Assembly: GCA_964605655.1 (NCBI GenBank)
Contig: CAZSDK010000019.1
Span: 1-64,000, forward strand
Source of the DNA: JAKLIX01 sp964605655
GTDB taxonomy: Bacteria > Bacteroidota > Bacteroidia > Bacteroidales > CAIXZF01
Length of the DNA stretch: 64,000 nt
Direction: 5' to 3'
The notes under the pieces were generated by a model. It did not search any database and was not told the origin of the DNA. It was given only the letters and a program-made list of their open reading frames with translations. Of this stretch, positions 1-9,181 are shown piece by piece. Each line of letters begins with the position of its first letter. Within the stretch, counting starts at the first letter, position 1. Position numbers and translations under genes: made by a program.

Positions 1-980
1 TTGGGGGAACAGATGAAAAAGTCGATGACCGTTGTGGCCGTCTTGCCTGAATAGTAGGCCTGGTCCACATCCCGGTTGGTAGGACGGGTTTTATCCCAGC
101 ACCATTGCCATCCCGGTGGCAAAAAATCAGCGTCCAGGCATTTCCCCTTGCTTACAATTTTTTCTCCCGAATGAAAAGCGTAAGGGTTAAACCCTGGAGG
201 ATTCTGGTTCCAGTCACCCCCGGCCACGACATAGTTTCCTTTGGCATATTCTGAAAGCACTGTCTTTTTTATGAGTTCCCTTTCCCGCACCCTCAAGGCT
301 TCCCCCTCCGTCCAGGCAGAGTTATGGAAGTTCACCACCACCAGCTCTTTTCCCGACTGAACAGGAAACCTCTGTACCAACAGACAACGGTCGGGGAAAA
401 ACAGTCGTTTAGGCCACGGGAAATTGGCCATGGAGGCAATACGTTGTGATTGGGACGGCTGGAATCTAGAAACATTCATTAAACCTGATTCGACCTTACC
501 CATCGGACGGGAAAGGGGAAAAGGGACATAAGGTACTTTGTAATTGTTTACATAAGCATGGAAGAAACCCACACTGTTCCTGGTCAGGATCTCACTCTGG
601 TCGGTAAAATAACTTCGCGCCGAACTCCGGTCTACCTCCTGGATGAGAATGAAATCAAGGGTGTCTATAGAAGTGAGGAGATTGAAGATCCCGTTAAGGG
701 AACGCTGATACTCTTCCAGGGGAGGGATCACCCTGTTACCCCCATCATAAAAAAAGTCCATTGCTTTTCCCAGGCCGCCATACCCAATGTTCCAGCTAAG
801 GAATAAAAGCTCATGACAGGTGTCGGGCAAAAGCATCGCTTTGCCTCCTGTGTCAGCGGCTTCTTCGGCCGCAGGCCTGTAATCTTTCCAGGTCAGAAAG
901 GCAAATCCCAGGGCTGTCAGGACGACCAGAAATGCAACCATCCACAGCAACACACGTATGATTCTTCCGAATACTCTCAT
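1..980 (-). CDS. Endonuclease/exonuclease/phosphatase family protein, 3' end off window
   Basis: The frame opens with an ATG at 980 (complement) and stays open to base 1, giving about 326 residues; the C-terminus is missing. The start MRVFGRIIRVLLWM is followed by a hydrophobic segment to about residue 30, so it is probably membrane-anchored or secreted. Motifs of the EEP (DNase I-like) superfamily are visible: SWNIGYGG near residue 65, FILIQEVDR near 110-120 (the metal-binding Glu), VVNFHNSAW, and GGDWNQNP (the Asp/Asn pair). The last readable residues, VIDFFICSP, match the start of the final D...H motif. The substrate is unknown; EEP enzymes cleave phosphodiesters in nucleic acids, lipids or phosphoproteins. 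It diverges from the GH3-like gene, with 71 bases between the starts. Confidence 0.85.
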   Translation of the reverse strand, partial: MRVFGRIIRVLLWMVAFLVVLTALGFAFLTWKDYRPAAEEAADTGGKAMLLPDTCHELLFLSWNIGYGGLGKAMDFFYDGGNRVIPPLEEYQRSLNGIFNLLTSIDTLDFILIQEVDRSSARSYFTDQSEILTRNSVGFFHAYVNNYKVPYVPFPLSRPMGKVESGLMNVSRFQPSQSQRIASMANFPWPKRLFFPDRCLLVQRFPVQSGKELVVVNFHNSAWTEGEALRVRERELIKKTVLSEYAKGNYVVAGGDWNQNPPGFNPYAFHSGEKIVSKGKCLDADFLPPGWQWCWDKTRPTNRDVDQAYYSGKTATTVIDFFICSP

Positions 981-1051
981 CGGTAAGGCTTTCTCAGCAA
1001 TAAAATTAGTAAGTTTTTTTTTTAATTTAGCAGCTTTCTTAAAACCGACTT

Positions 1052-2593
1052 ATGCCTCTGCTCGGATCCATCATTAAAACTGCCATTGAACTGAAAAGTA
1101 AGATGCCGAACCTGGAACTAACCCGGGAACAGGATGGATGGCAGCAACAGAAGCGAACCTTGCGGAAACTATTGAAGAGAGCCCAGTTCACCTCCTTCGG
1201 GGAACATTATGGATTTGTGGATATCCTCAAACAACCCGACCTGGTGGAGTCTTTCCGGGAGAAAGTGCCCGTATTTGATTACAACTCCATCTATAAAAAG
1301 TGGTGGTACCGGTCGCTGAATGGAGAAGCTTACGTCTGCTGGCCTTCCAGGGTGAAGTACTTTGCCCTGAGTTCAGGGACCTCGGAAGCTTCAAGCAAAC
1401 AGATCCCGGTCACCGGCGACATGGTCAGGGCCATTAAAAAGACCAGCATCCGTCAACTGCTGTCTCTTTCCCAGTACGATTTTCCGGTCGAGTTTTACGA
1501 AAAGGGCATTCTGATGCTCGGTGGGTCCACGCACCTGCACTTCAACGGGACCTTCTTTGAAGGAGATCTCTCCGGCATCACGGCAGGAAACCTGCCCTTC
1601 TGGTTTCAGCATTTTTATAAGCCCGGGAAGAGAATCTCCAGGGAAAGGGAATGGACCACCAAGCTCGAGGAGATCATCAGGAAGGCACCCGAGTGGGACA
1701 TAGGCGTTATCGTGGGTGTGCCGGCCTGGCTGCAGGTACTCATGGACAAGATTATCGAAAGATACCATCTGAAGACCATTCATGACATCTGGCCTAACCT
1801 TTCCGTCTACGTTCACGGAGGTGTCTCTTTCGGCCCTTATGCCAAAGGATTTGAAAAACTCCTGGCCAGGCCCCTTACATATATGGAAACCTATCTCGCC
1901 TCTGAGGGATTTATTGCTTATCAAAGCCGCCCCAATACTTCATCCATGGAACTGGTGCTGGATAACGGGCTGTTTTATGAGTTCATCCCCTTTAATGAAG
2001 GCAATTTCGATTCAACAGGCAATATGGTTGAGAAACCGACAACCCTGACTCTTGACCAGGTGAAAGAGAACCAGGAGTATGCCCTTCTGATCAGTACCTG
2101 TTCCGGGGCCTGGAGATATCTTATCGGAGATACTATTAAATTCTCTTCTTTAGAACTCAATGAGATCCAGATCACGGGAAGGACCAAACACTACCTGAAT
2201 CTCTGTGGTGAACATCTTTCACAGGAGAATATGAACCGTGCCGTGGAAATGCTGGAGCATCAGATGAATGTCGAGATCCGTGAATTTACCGTGGCCGGAG
2301 TCAGGTTCGACAACATGTTTGCTCACCGTTGGTACCTCGGGACTGACAGCCTGATACCGGCGGAGCAGGCCAGAGAATATATCGATGAGAACCTGAAAGT
2401 CCTCAACGATGATTACCGGGTTGAAAGAATTGCTGCCATCAGGGAAGTGCAGGTGGAGATCCTGCCTACTGCTTGTTTCCTGGAATGGATGAAGTTGAAA
2501 AAGAAGGAAGGCGGCCAGCATAAGTTTCCCAGGGTACTGAAAAAGGAGATGCAAAAGGAGTGGGAAGAGTTCATTAAACCATTTAAGAAGTAA
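1052..2593 (+). CDS. GH3 auxin-responsive-promoter family protein (acyl-adenylating enzyme)
   Basis: The 513-residue protein matches the length of bacterial GH3-family proteins. The nucleotide-binding motif LSSGTSEASSKQIPVT lies at about residues 106-121, followed by GGSTHLHFNGTFFEGDLSG and the conserved METYLASEGFIAYQ segment near 270-285; LCGEHLS lies in the C-terminal part. GH3 proteins belong to the ANL adenylating superfamily and in plants conjugate amino acids to acyl acids. The substrate of the bacterial members is not known to me, so only acyl-acid activation is inferred. No signal peptide is seen, so it is cytoplasmic. The lysE-like gene starts 7 bases after its stop, which suggests an operon that makes and exports an amino-acid-like compound. 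No perfect TAnnTTTG is seen upstream; a T-rich run lies at 1013-1025. Confidence 0.85.
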   Translation: MPLLGSIIKTAIELKSKMPNLELTREQDGWQQQKRTLRKLLKRAQFTSFGEHYGFVDILKQPDLVESFREKVPVFDYNSIYKKWWYRSLNGEAYVCWPSRVKYFALSSGTSEASSKQIPVTGDMVRAIKKTSIRQLLSLSQYDFPVEFYEKGILMLGGSTHLHFNGTFFEGDLSGITAGNLPFWFQHFYKPGKRISREREWTTKLEEIIRKAPEWDIGVIVGVPAWLQVLMDKIIERYHLKTIHDIWPNLSVYVHGGVSFGPYAKGFEKLLARPLTYMETYLASEGFIAYQSRPNTSSMELVLDNGLFYEFIPFNEGNFDSTGNMVEKPTTLTLDQVKENQEYALLISTCSGAWRYLIGDTIKFSSLELNEIQITGRTKHYLNLCGEHLSQENMNRAVEMLEHQMNVEIREFTVAGVRFDNMFAHRWYLGTDSLIPAEQAREYIDENLKVLNDDYRVERIAAIREVQVEILPTACFLEWMKLKKKEGGQHKFPRVLKKEMQKEWEEFIKPFKK

Positions 2594-2599
2594 CCCCTT

Positions 2600-3235
2600 A
2601 TGTTCCATCCACTGCTAGAAGGTATCGTAATTGGTTTCACCATTGCCATTCTGACCGGGCCGGCCTTCTTTTCACTGATACAGACAAGCATTCACCGGGG
2701 ATTCCGTTCAGGCTTATTCCTTGCCGGAGGGATCTTCCTGAGTGATGCCTCACTGCTGATGCTCTGCTACCTGGGAGCCTCACAGATCATCTATGAAGGA
2801 CAGAATTCGCTTGTCTTTGGAATGATTGGCGGAACCATTCTCGTGGTCTTTGGTATCGTCACGTTTCGGAGAAAAGTCCATATGGAAGACGAGTACCTTC
2901 AACAAATAAAAAAACCTGGCCCCCTGACATATATCCTCAAAGGCTTTTTTCTGAATTTTGCCAATCCCTTTATCTGGATCTTCTGGATGGGTGTGGTTGT
3001 GGGTACTACTTCCAATTTTGGCGTCGACACGACATCCATCTATATGTTCTTCACCGGAATCCTGGTCACCACCCTGTCGACCGACCTCCTGAAATGTTTT
3101 ATTGCCAACAAGATCAAAGCCTACCTCAATCTTAAGGTCCTGGCTAAGATCAATCACATGGTTGGAATTATCCTCGTGATTTTCGGTATAGTGTTGATTA
3201 TAAGGGTTTTAATTAACTTTGCGGCTTTTATCTGA
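2600..3235 (+). CDS. LysE family translocator
   Basis: The 211-residue integral membrane protein has about six hydrophobic segments. The N-terminus, with GFTIAILTGPAFFSLIQTS, carries the G-x-x-x-x-x-x-GP-F pattern of the LysE/RhtB exporter family. The family exports amino acids or related small molecules by proton antiport; the substrate here is unknown. The GFFLNFANPFIWIFWMGVVV segment in the middle is the second conserved block (N-P-x-x-W). It follows the GH3-like gene by 6 bases and converges on recJ with only 8 bases between the stops. Confidence 0.85.
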   Translation: MFHPLLEGIVIGFTIAILTGPAFFSLIQTSIHRGFRSGLFLAGGIFLSDASLLMLCYLGASQIIYEGQNSLVFGMIGGTILVVFGIVTFRRKVHMEDEYLQQIKKPGPLTYILKGFFLNFANPFIWIFWMGVVVGTTSNFGVDTTSIYMFFTGILVTTLSTDLLKCFIANKIKAYLNLKVLAKINHMVGIILVIFGIVLIIRVLINFAAFI

Positions 3236-3243
3236 GGGTAAGA

Positions 3244-4998
3244 TCAACAGATCTTCATATCCTTGATGTTGAGCTGCAGTGAGGTGGTCCCGTTCCATTC
3301 GTTTTCCTCAATGTGGTAGCAGATGCTGAGCCTGGCACCTGATTTTACCTGCTCATAATACTGACCTTGCTGGAAGGCGATGGCGGGCAACGGGAATCCT
3401 GAAATATCGGGGTGTACCACCGTAAGCTTCAGGTGATTGTTCCCGACGATACGTGCATAGCCGGTGTCGACCACTCCGTCGGTACGGAATACGGGCGACA
3501 TGTTGCCCGGTCCGAAAGGGGCGAATTGTTTCAGGTGGCGGTAAAACTTTGAGTTGATATTTTTGAGATCCAAGATGGTATCAATCTCAATCTCAGGGGT
3601 GAGCATGTCTTCAGTGATGGTATTGGAGACGATTTCCTCAAACTTCTTTCTGAAGGCTTCGAAATTCTCTGGTTTCAGCGACAGTCCTGCGGCGTATTTA
3701 TGTCCCCCGAAATGTTCCAGCAGTTCGCTGCAGGCATCGATGGCGTCGTAAATGTCAAAGTCTTTGACCGATCTGGCCGATCCTGAGATCAGTTCGCTGG
3801 ATTTGGAGAGGACGATGGTCGGACGGTAATAATACTCGGTCAGCCTGGAGGCGACGATACCAATGACTCCCTTGTGCCAGTCGGGATGGTAGACCACGGT
3901 GGTCTTCTGGCCACTCTGGTCTTTATCCTGCTTTATAATATCGAGGGCATGCTGGGTGATGAGGTTGTCGAGGTTCTTTCTTTCGGTGTTGTTTTTATTG
4001 ATCTGGTCGGCGATGGTGAGGGCAGATTCCAGGGTTTCCGAGATGAGCAGCTCCACCGAATTTTTGCCGCTTTCGATACGTCCTGCAGCATTGATCCTTG
4101 GTCCTACCAGGAACACCAGGTCACTGATGGTGAGTTCTTTGTTGAAAAGCGACTGTCCGTTGCTGGTGTTCGAGAACAAGTCTTTCCTTTTGATATTACT
4201 GAACAACAGTATGGATTCCAGTCCGGGCCTGGGGTGCGTGTTCAGTAATCTCAGTCCGAAGTGGGCCAGAATACGGTTTTCGCCGGTGATAGGTACGATG
4301 TCGGAGGCGATGCTGACCACCACTAGGTCGAGGAATTTCTCCAGTTTCTTGAAAGGGATGTCGTTTGTTTGAGCGAAAGCCTGACATAGTTTAAAACCGA
4401 TGCCGCATCCGGAAAGTTCTTTGTATGGGTACTGGCAATCAGCCCTCTTGGGGTCCAGTACGGCGCTGGCAGCAGGGAGTTCGTCCCCTGGCCGGTGGTG
4501 GTCCCCGATGATCAGGTCGATCCCTTTTGACTTGGCATACTCGACTTTTTCTATAGCCTTGATACCGCAGTCCAGGGCCAGGATCAGCTTCACACCGGTC
4601 TCTTCGGCAAAATCTATTCCCTGGTAGGAGATGCCATAGCCTTCAGAATACCGGTCGGGAATATAGAAATCCACCTGAGGGTAAAGGCTGTGGATGAAGG
4701 TGTAAACGAGGGCTACCGCAGTAGTGCCGTCGACATCATAATCTCCGTAAACCAGTATCCTTTCCTGCCGGTCGAAGGCCTGCCTGATCCTTTCTACCGC
4801 AAGGTCCATGTCTTTCATCAGGAAGGGATCGTGGAGCGCCGACAAACTGGGCCTGAAAAAGGCCTTTGCCTCATCGAAGGACGTTATCCCTCTCTGGACC
4901 AATAGATTGGCCAGGTTCATATCCATGTCCAATGCTGCAGCTAACCCTTCGATGGTAACCTGATCACCTTCTTGTTTTACCATCCATCTTTTTTCCAT
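3244..4998 (-). CDS. recJ: Single-stranded-DNA-specific exonuclease RecJ
   Basis: The 584-residue protein has the usual RecJ length. It shows the DHH phosphoesterase motifs in order: DYDVDGTT at residues 86-93, ALDCGIKA near 141-148 and IGDHHRPGD at 164-172, followed by a glycine-rich DHHA1 block, FGGHKYAAG, near 430, and a C-terminal OB-like domain ending LNIKDMKI. RecJ degrades single-stranded DNA 5' to 3' with Mn2+/Mg2+ during RecF recombination, mismatch repair and base excision repair. It acts in the cytoplasm. It is transcribed alone; a TAACTTTG element lies upstream at 5080-5073. All key residues are present. Confidence 0.96.
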   Translation of the reverse strand: MEKRWMVKQEGDQVTIEGLAAALDMDMNLANLLVQRGITSFDEAKAFFRPSLSALHDPFLMKDMDLAVERIRQAFDRQERILVYGDYDVDGTTAVALVYTFIHSLYPQVDFYIPDRYSEGYGISYQGIDFAEETGVKLILALDCGIKAIEKVEYAKSKGIDLIIGDHHRPGDELPAASAVLDPKRADCQYPYKELSGCGIGFKLCQAFAQTNDIPFKKLEKFLDLVVVSIASDIVPITGENRILAHFGLRLLNTHPRPGLESILLFSNIKRKDLFSNTSNGQSLFNKELTISDLVFLVGPRINAAGRIESGKNSVELLISETLESALTIADQINKNNTERKNLDNLITQHALDIIKQDKDQSGQKTTVVYHPDWHKGVIGIVASRLTEYYYRPTIVLSKSSELISGSARSVKDFDIYDAIDACSELLEHFGGHKYAAGLSLKPENFEAFRKKFEEIVSNTITEDMLTPEIEIDTILDLKNINSKFYRHLKQFAPFGPGNMSPVFRTDGVVDTGYARIVGNNHLKLTVVHPDISGFPLPAIAFQQGQYYEQVKSGARLSICYHIEENEWNGTTSLQLNIKDMKIC

Positions 4999-5072
4999 GG
5001 TTTGCTTTTTATGCTTTTAGATGCAAATGGATATCAATTTTGGAATAAAAAAGACCCTATTTTTCGCTAAAG

Positions 5073-5080
5073 CAAAGTTA
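5073..5080 (-). promoter_or_regulatory. Bacteroidota -7 element upstream of recJ
   Basis: The minus strand reads TAACTTTG, matching the Bacteroidota sigma-A -7 consensus TAnnTTTG, 75 bases before the recJ start. No clear TTG is seen about 20 bases further upstream. Confidence 0.5.
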
Positions 5081-5145
5081 CATGGAATAACTGATAAATA
5101 ATACTAATTACGTAATAAAAAAATAAGTCACAAGAAATCAGTGAT

Positions 5146-6414
5146 TTAGGCACCTGTCGAGCGTATGGCTTCCACAGGGTCCAGGCGGGAAGCATTCCAG
5201 GCAGGGATAATTCCCGAGACAAGTCCGATAAGAATAGAGACACCCATGCCCAGCACGATGTTCTTTACCGTGAGCAGCAGGGTCATGTCGAAGGAATACG
5301 CGATGAGCAGGGTCCCCAGCCAGATGATGATCAGTCCGAGGATACCCCCGAAAGCAGAAAGGAATACCGCTTCAAAAAGGAATTGAAGCATAATGAAGTA
5401 TTTTTTGGCGCCCAGGGATTTCTGTATTCCGATGATGGTGGTTCTTTCCTTGACCGAGACGAACATGATATTGGCGATACCAAAACCACCTACCAGCAAC
5501 GAGAATCCTCCGATGATCCAGCCTACCATTCCGATAACACTGAAGACCTGCTCAAAACCCTGTGTAATAAGGGTGCTTTCGTTGATCGAGAAGTTGTCTT
5601 CCGCACTGGGCTTCAGTTTCCGTATCGACCGCATGATCCCGATCAGCTCGTCTTTCAGTTCTTCATTGGATACATTTGGTTTTGCCTTGACCATCAGGGC
5701 GGTACCCGCATCATCTCTGTTGAGGTTGATGAAATTCCTGGCGAAAGCCACCGGGACCAGCACGAGTTCATCGTTGGAGTCGCCGAAATTGTCGTTGCCT
5801 TCTTTCTTAAATACGCCGATAACCTCAATGTTTCTTCCCCAGATCTTGATTTTTCTTCCGACGGGTTCGAGACCCTGGAAGAGGTTGGTGGCAATGTTAG
5901 ATCCTATGATGGCAACTGGTTTGCCGGAAGATGATTCGATGGCCGAAAAGTACCTGCCGTCGCTAAGCTCAAAATTCCAGATCTTGTCGAAGTCATGACT
6001 GGCTCCCTGGATACTGACATTCTCGATCTGGTTGTTGCTGGCGCTCACCATGCGGTTGGTGCCAACAAGGAAAGCACAGGTCTCGGCTGCCATGCTCCTT
6101 TTCTTCAGCAGATCCATCTCCTCCAGGGTGGCTTCAGGCCGTTTCATGTATTTCCACCAGGGATATTCCCCTCCACCCATAAACCACGGCCATTTCTGGA
6201 TATACAGAACATTATTGCCCAAAGAGGCAATGCTGCTGCTGATCTGCCGTTCAATGGAGTCGAAGACCGTGAACACCGAGATGATGGAAAAAATGCCAAT
6301 GGTGATGCCCAGAAGTGAAAGAAGGGTCCTGAGTTTATTGACGATAATGGCATTCAGGGCCATGATATAGCTCTCACGCAGCAGTTTGATCAGGAGTAGG
6401 TATCGTTGGCCCAT
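5146..6414 (-). CDS. FtsX/MacB-type ABC transporter permease
   Basis: The 422-residue protein has the MacB layout: a cytoplasmic N-terminus with one membrane segment (RTLLSLLGITIGIFSIISVF, about residues 28-47), a periplasmic MacB_PCD domain of about 200 residues, then three membrane helices in the FtsX domain, starting near VIGMVGWIIGGFSLLVGGFG and ending with SILIGLVSGIIPAWNASRLD. The closing LDPVEAIRS motif is typical. MacB/LolCE-like permeases pair with an ATPase and move lipoproteins, peptides or drugs by a mechanotransmission mechanism. No ATPase gene is adjacent: recJ lies downstream and purH diverges upstream. The substrate is unknown. Confidence 0.88.
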   Translation of the reverse strand: MGQRYLLLIKLLRESYIMALNAIIVNKLRTLLSLLGITIGIFSIISVFTVFDSIERQISSSIASLGNNVLYIQKWPWFMGGGEYPWWKYMKRPEATLEEMDLLKKRSMAAETCAFLVGTNRMVSASNNQIENVSIQGASHDFDKIWNFELSDGRYFSAIESSSGKPVAIIGSNIATNLFQGLEPVGRKIKIWGRNIEVIGVFKKEGNDNFGDSNDELVLVPVAFARNFINLNRDDAGTALMVKAKPNVSNEELKDELIGIMRSIRKLKPSAEDNFSINESTLITQGFEQVFSVIGMVGWIIGGFSLLVGGFGIANIMFVSVKERTTIIGIQKSLGAKKYFIMLQFLFEAVFLSAFGGILGLIIIWLGTLLIAYSFDMTLLLTVKNIVLGMGVSILIGLVSGIIPAWNASRLDPVEAIRSTGA

Positions 6415-6596
6415 GGTTTATTTTTCGGCTAAATTAAAGAATGCAACAGAAATTTAAATCCTTTGGAGGAGGATTCTTAGCATGTTTTTTAATAACATTG
6501 CAACTCAGGAAAAGAACCGGTGTATAAGGGACAAGTTCCTGGATTATAAGTCACTGGTTTCAACCGTTCACAATGTATCATCTATAAATTCCCATA

Positions 6597-8114
6597 ATGA
6601 AACCAATAAAACGTGCATTAGTGTCGGTGTATTATAAAGAAGGGTTGGATATTATTCTTCAGAAACTGTTCCAGGACCATGTGGAGCTCCTGAGTACCGG
6701 CGGCACCTACGAATACATCCTTAGCCTGGGCATTCCGGCTACAAAGGTGGAAGATCTGACCACCTATCCCTCCATTCTCGGAGGCAGGGTAAAGACCTTG
6801 CATCCAAAGGTGTTCGGAGGGATCCTGGCCCGCAGGTCCGTGCCCGAAGACCTCGTTCAGTTAAAAGACTATGAGATTCCTGAGATCGACCTGGTGATCG
6901 TGGACCTGTATCCTTTTGAACAGACCGTGGCTTCGGGGGCTGCTCTTAAGGAGGTGATAGAGAAGATCGATATCGGCGGGATCTCGCTGATCAGGGCTGC
7001 TGCCAAGAATTATGAGGATGTGATCATCGTTCCCTCCTCGGCCTATTATCCTGATCTCCTTCAATTACTGGAAGAAAAAGGAGGAGCATCAGAGCTCGAC
7101 GACCGCAAAGGATTTGCAGCTAAAGCCTTCCTGGTCTCTTCTCATTATGACACGGCCATCTTCAACTATTTCAACAGGGAAGAAGGGATCCCTGCTTTCA
7201 AGACCAGCATCACCGCACATACTGGTTTGAGATACGGCGAGAACCCTCATCAACAGGGTTTTTATTTCGGCGATCTCAGTGAGATCTTTGACCAGCTCAA
7301 CGGGAAGGCCATTTCCTATAACAACATTGTCGATATTGACGCCGCTTTGGCGTTGGCCGGGGAGTTCAAAGACCCTGCCTTCGTGATTATCAAACATACC
7401 AATGCCTGTGGTGTGGCGGTGAGGCCGGAACTTCGCCAGGCATACCTCGACGCCCTTGCAGGTGACCCTGTGTCGGCTTATGGCGGGGTTCTTGCAACCA
7501 ACAGGGTTATCGACATGGAGACGGCACAGGAGATCAACCATCTGTTTTTCGAGATCCTGCTGGCCCCCGGTTACGAAAAAAATGCACTGGAACTTCTTGT
7601 TTCACGGAAAAATAGAATAATTTTGCAGACAAAGCCGTGGCAGTATTCTGAAAGGCAGTTCAAATCGGTACTCAACGGAGTCATCGGGCAGGATAAAGAT
7701 CTGAAACGGGAGACATACGGGGATTTGAAGGCAGTAACCCGCCTGGAGCCCACCAAGGAAGAAAAGGACAACCTTCTTTTTGCCAATATCCTGGTGAAGC
7801 ATACCAAGTCAAACGCCATCGTCCTGGCCAGAAACAACCAGCTCCTCGCGAGTGGTGTCGGCCAGACCTCCAGGGTTGATGCCTTGAAACAGGCCATCGT
7901 GAAGGCCAAAAGTTTCGGATTTTCGCTGGTTGGCGCAGTGATGGCTTCCGATGCTTTTTTCCCTTTTGCCGACTGTGTGGAGATCGCTCATGGAGAAGGT
8001 GTCGACGTGGTGATACAACCGGGTGGGTCCGTCAGGGATGAGGATTCGATCAAATACTGCGATGAACACGGCATGAAGATGGTATTCACAGGATACCGTC
8101 ATTTTAAACATTGA
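6597..8114 (+). CDS. purH: Bifunctional AICAR transformylase / IMP cyclohydrolase
   Basis: The 505-residue protein catalyses the last two steps of IMP synthesis. The N-terminal MGS-like cyclohydrolase domain shows ELLSTGGTYEYI and TLHPKVFGGILAR. The transformylase domain shows LRYGENPHQQGF and the Lys-His pair in VIIKHTNACGVA, then DPVSAYGGVLATNR, and near the end VIQPGGSVRDEDSI and MVFTGYRHFKH. It is slightly shorter than the E. coli protein. It heads an operon: mreB starts 18 bases after its stop, a linkage I know from many Bacteroidota. The ATG at 6597 is the only start that gives the conserved KRALVSVYYK beginning. Confidence 0.97.
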   Translation: MKPIKRALVSVYYKEGLDIILQKLFQDHVELLSTGGTYEYILSLGIPATKVEDLTTYPSILGGRVKTLHPKVFGGILARRSVPEDLVQLKDYEIPEIDLVIVDLYPFEQTVASGAALKEVIEKIDIGGISLIRAAAKNYEDVIIVPSSAYYPDLLQLLEEKGGASELDDRKGFAAKAFLVSSHYDTAIFNYFNREEGIPAFKTSITAHTGLRYGENPHQQGFYFGDLSEIFDQLNGKAISYNNIVDIDAALALAGEFKDPAFVIIKHTNACGVAVRPELRQAYLDALAGDPVSAYGGVLATNRVIDMETAQEINHLFFEILLAPGYEKNALELLVSRKNRIILQTKPWQYSERQFKSVLNGVIGQDKDLKRETYGDLKAVTRLEPTKEEKDNLLFANILVKHTKSNAIVLARNNQLLASGVGQTSRVDALKQAIVKAKSFGFSLVGAVMASDAFFPFADCVEIAHGEGVDVVIQPGGSVRDEDSIKYCDEHGMKMVFTGYRHFKH

Positions 8115-8132
8115 GAAATTAAAGATATATAT

Positions 8133-9155
8133 ATGGGACTCTTCTCCTTTCTTACCAAAGAGATCGCCATTGACCTGGGGACTGCCAACACTATCATCAT
8201 TTACAATGACAAGATCGTAGTGGATGAGCCCTCCATTGTGGCTATGGAACGTTCCACCAGCAGAATCATCGCGGTGGGAAAAAAGGCCATGATGATGCAT
8301 GGAAAGACGCATGAGAACATCAAGACCATCAGGCCGCTGAGAGATGGTGTGATCGCCGACTTCCAGGCTACCGAAGCCATGATCAGGGAGATGATCAAGA
8401 TGGTCGGCATCCGTCGCAGCCTCTTTCCTCCCGCACTCAAAATGGTAATTTGCATTCCTTCCGGTATTACCGAAGTGGAAGAAAGGGCGGTGAAAGACTC
8501 CGCCGAACAGGCCGGGGCCAAGGAGGTCCGACTCATCCATGAACCCATGGCTGCCGCCATCGGTATCGGGATCGACGTGCTGGAACCCACCGGGAACATG
8601 ATCATCGACATCGGTGGCGGGACCAGCGAGATCGCGGTCATCGCCCTGGGCGGTATCGTCAACAACAAGTCGATACGTATCGCCGGCGACGACTTCAATG
8701 TCGATATCGAGGAATATATGCGCAAACAGCATAATATCAATATCGGGGAACGTACGGCCGAGAAGATCAAGATCGAAGTCGGAGCCGCCATCACCGACCT
8801 TGAAAATCCTCCCGACGACTACCCGGTCCATGGTCGTGACATGCTCACCGGCATCCCCAAGGAGATCCTGGTCAACTACACTGAGATCGCCCATGCCCTC
8901 GACAAGTCCATCTCCAAGATTGAGACCGCCGTCCTCAACGCCCTTGAGATGACCCCGCCCGAGCTGTCGGCCGATATTTACCGTACCGGTATCTACCTTG
9001 CCGGCGGCGGCGCCCTGCTCCGGGGACTGGATAAAAGGATACACATGAAGACCAAGTTGCCCGTGCACCTGGCCGAAGACCCCCTACACGCCGTCGCCCG
9101 TGGCACCGGCATCGCCCTCAAGAACTTCGATAAGTTCAACTTCCTGATCAAATAG
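8133..9155 (+). CDS. mreB: Rod shape-determining protein MreB
   Basis: The 340-residue actin homologue has the nucleotide-binding blocks: IDLGTANTIIIYN at residues 11-23, the DIGGGTSEIAVIALGG phosphate-2 loop near 153-170, and the adenosine block IYLAGGGALLRGLD near 285. MreB forms membrane-bound filaments that position elongasome enzymes for sidewall growth. It sits between purH and mreC, 26 bases before mreC, in a single operon. The GC-rich third positions from about 8560 to 9150 make this gene look highly expressed or codon-biased compared with its neighbours (judged by eye). A long open frame on the opposite strand is a by-product of this bias. Confidence 0.97.
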   Translation: MGLFSFLTKEIAIDLGTANTIIIYNDKIVVDEPSIVAMERSTSRIIAVGKKAMMMHGKTHENIKTIRPLRDGVIADFQATEAMIREMIKMVGIRRSLFPPALKMVICIPSGITEVEERAVKDSAEQAGAKEVRLIHEPMAAAIGIGIDVLEPTGNMIIDIGGGTSEIAVIALGGIVNNKSIRIAGDDFNVDIEEYMRKQHNINIGERTAEKIKIEVGAAITDLENPPDDYPVHGRDMLTGIPKEILVNYTEIAHALDKSISKIETAVLNALEMTPPELSADIYRTGIYLAGGGALLRGLDKRIHMKTKLPVHLAEDPLHAVARGTGIALKNFDKFNFLIK

Positions 9156-9181
9156 CAGGGCTCAGCTAATACGGCCTCGCC

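Noticed and set aside
558..806. An 82-codon plus-strand frame in the first kilobase
   Set aside because: It is the reverse of the endonuclease/exonuclease/phosphatase gene, whose motifs are clear on the minus strand.
3194..3221. Promoter-like TTG and TAACTTTG pair in the end of the LysE gene
   Set aside because: It would transcribe into the 3' end of the convergent recJ gene with no gene to serve; the consensus is short enough to occur by chance.
7809..9068. A 419-codon open frame antisense to mreB and the end of purH
   Set aside because: It lies opposite two clear genes with strong third-position bias; its translation is His/Gly/Asp-rich with no domain.
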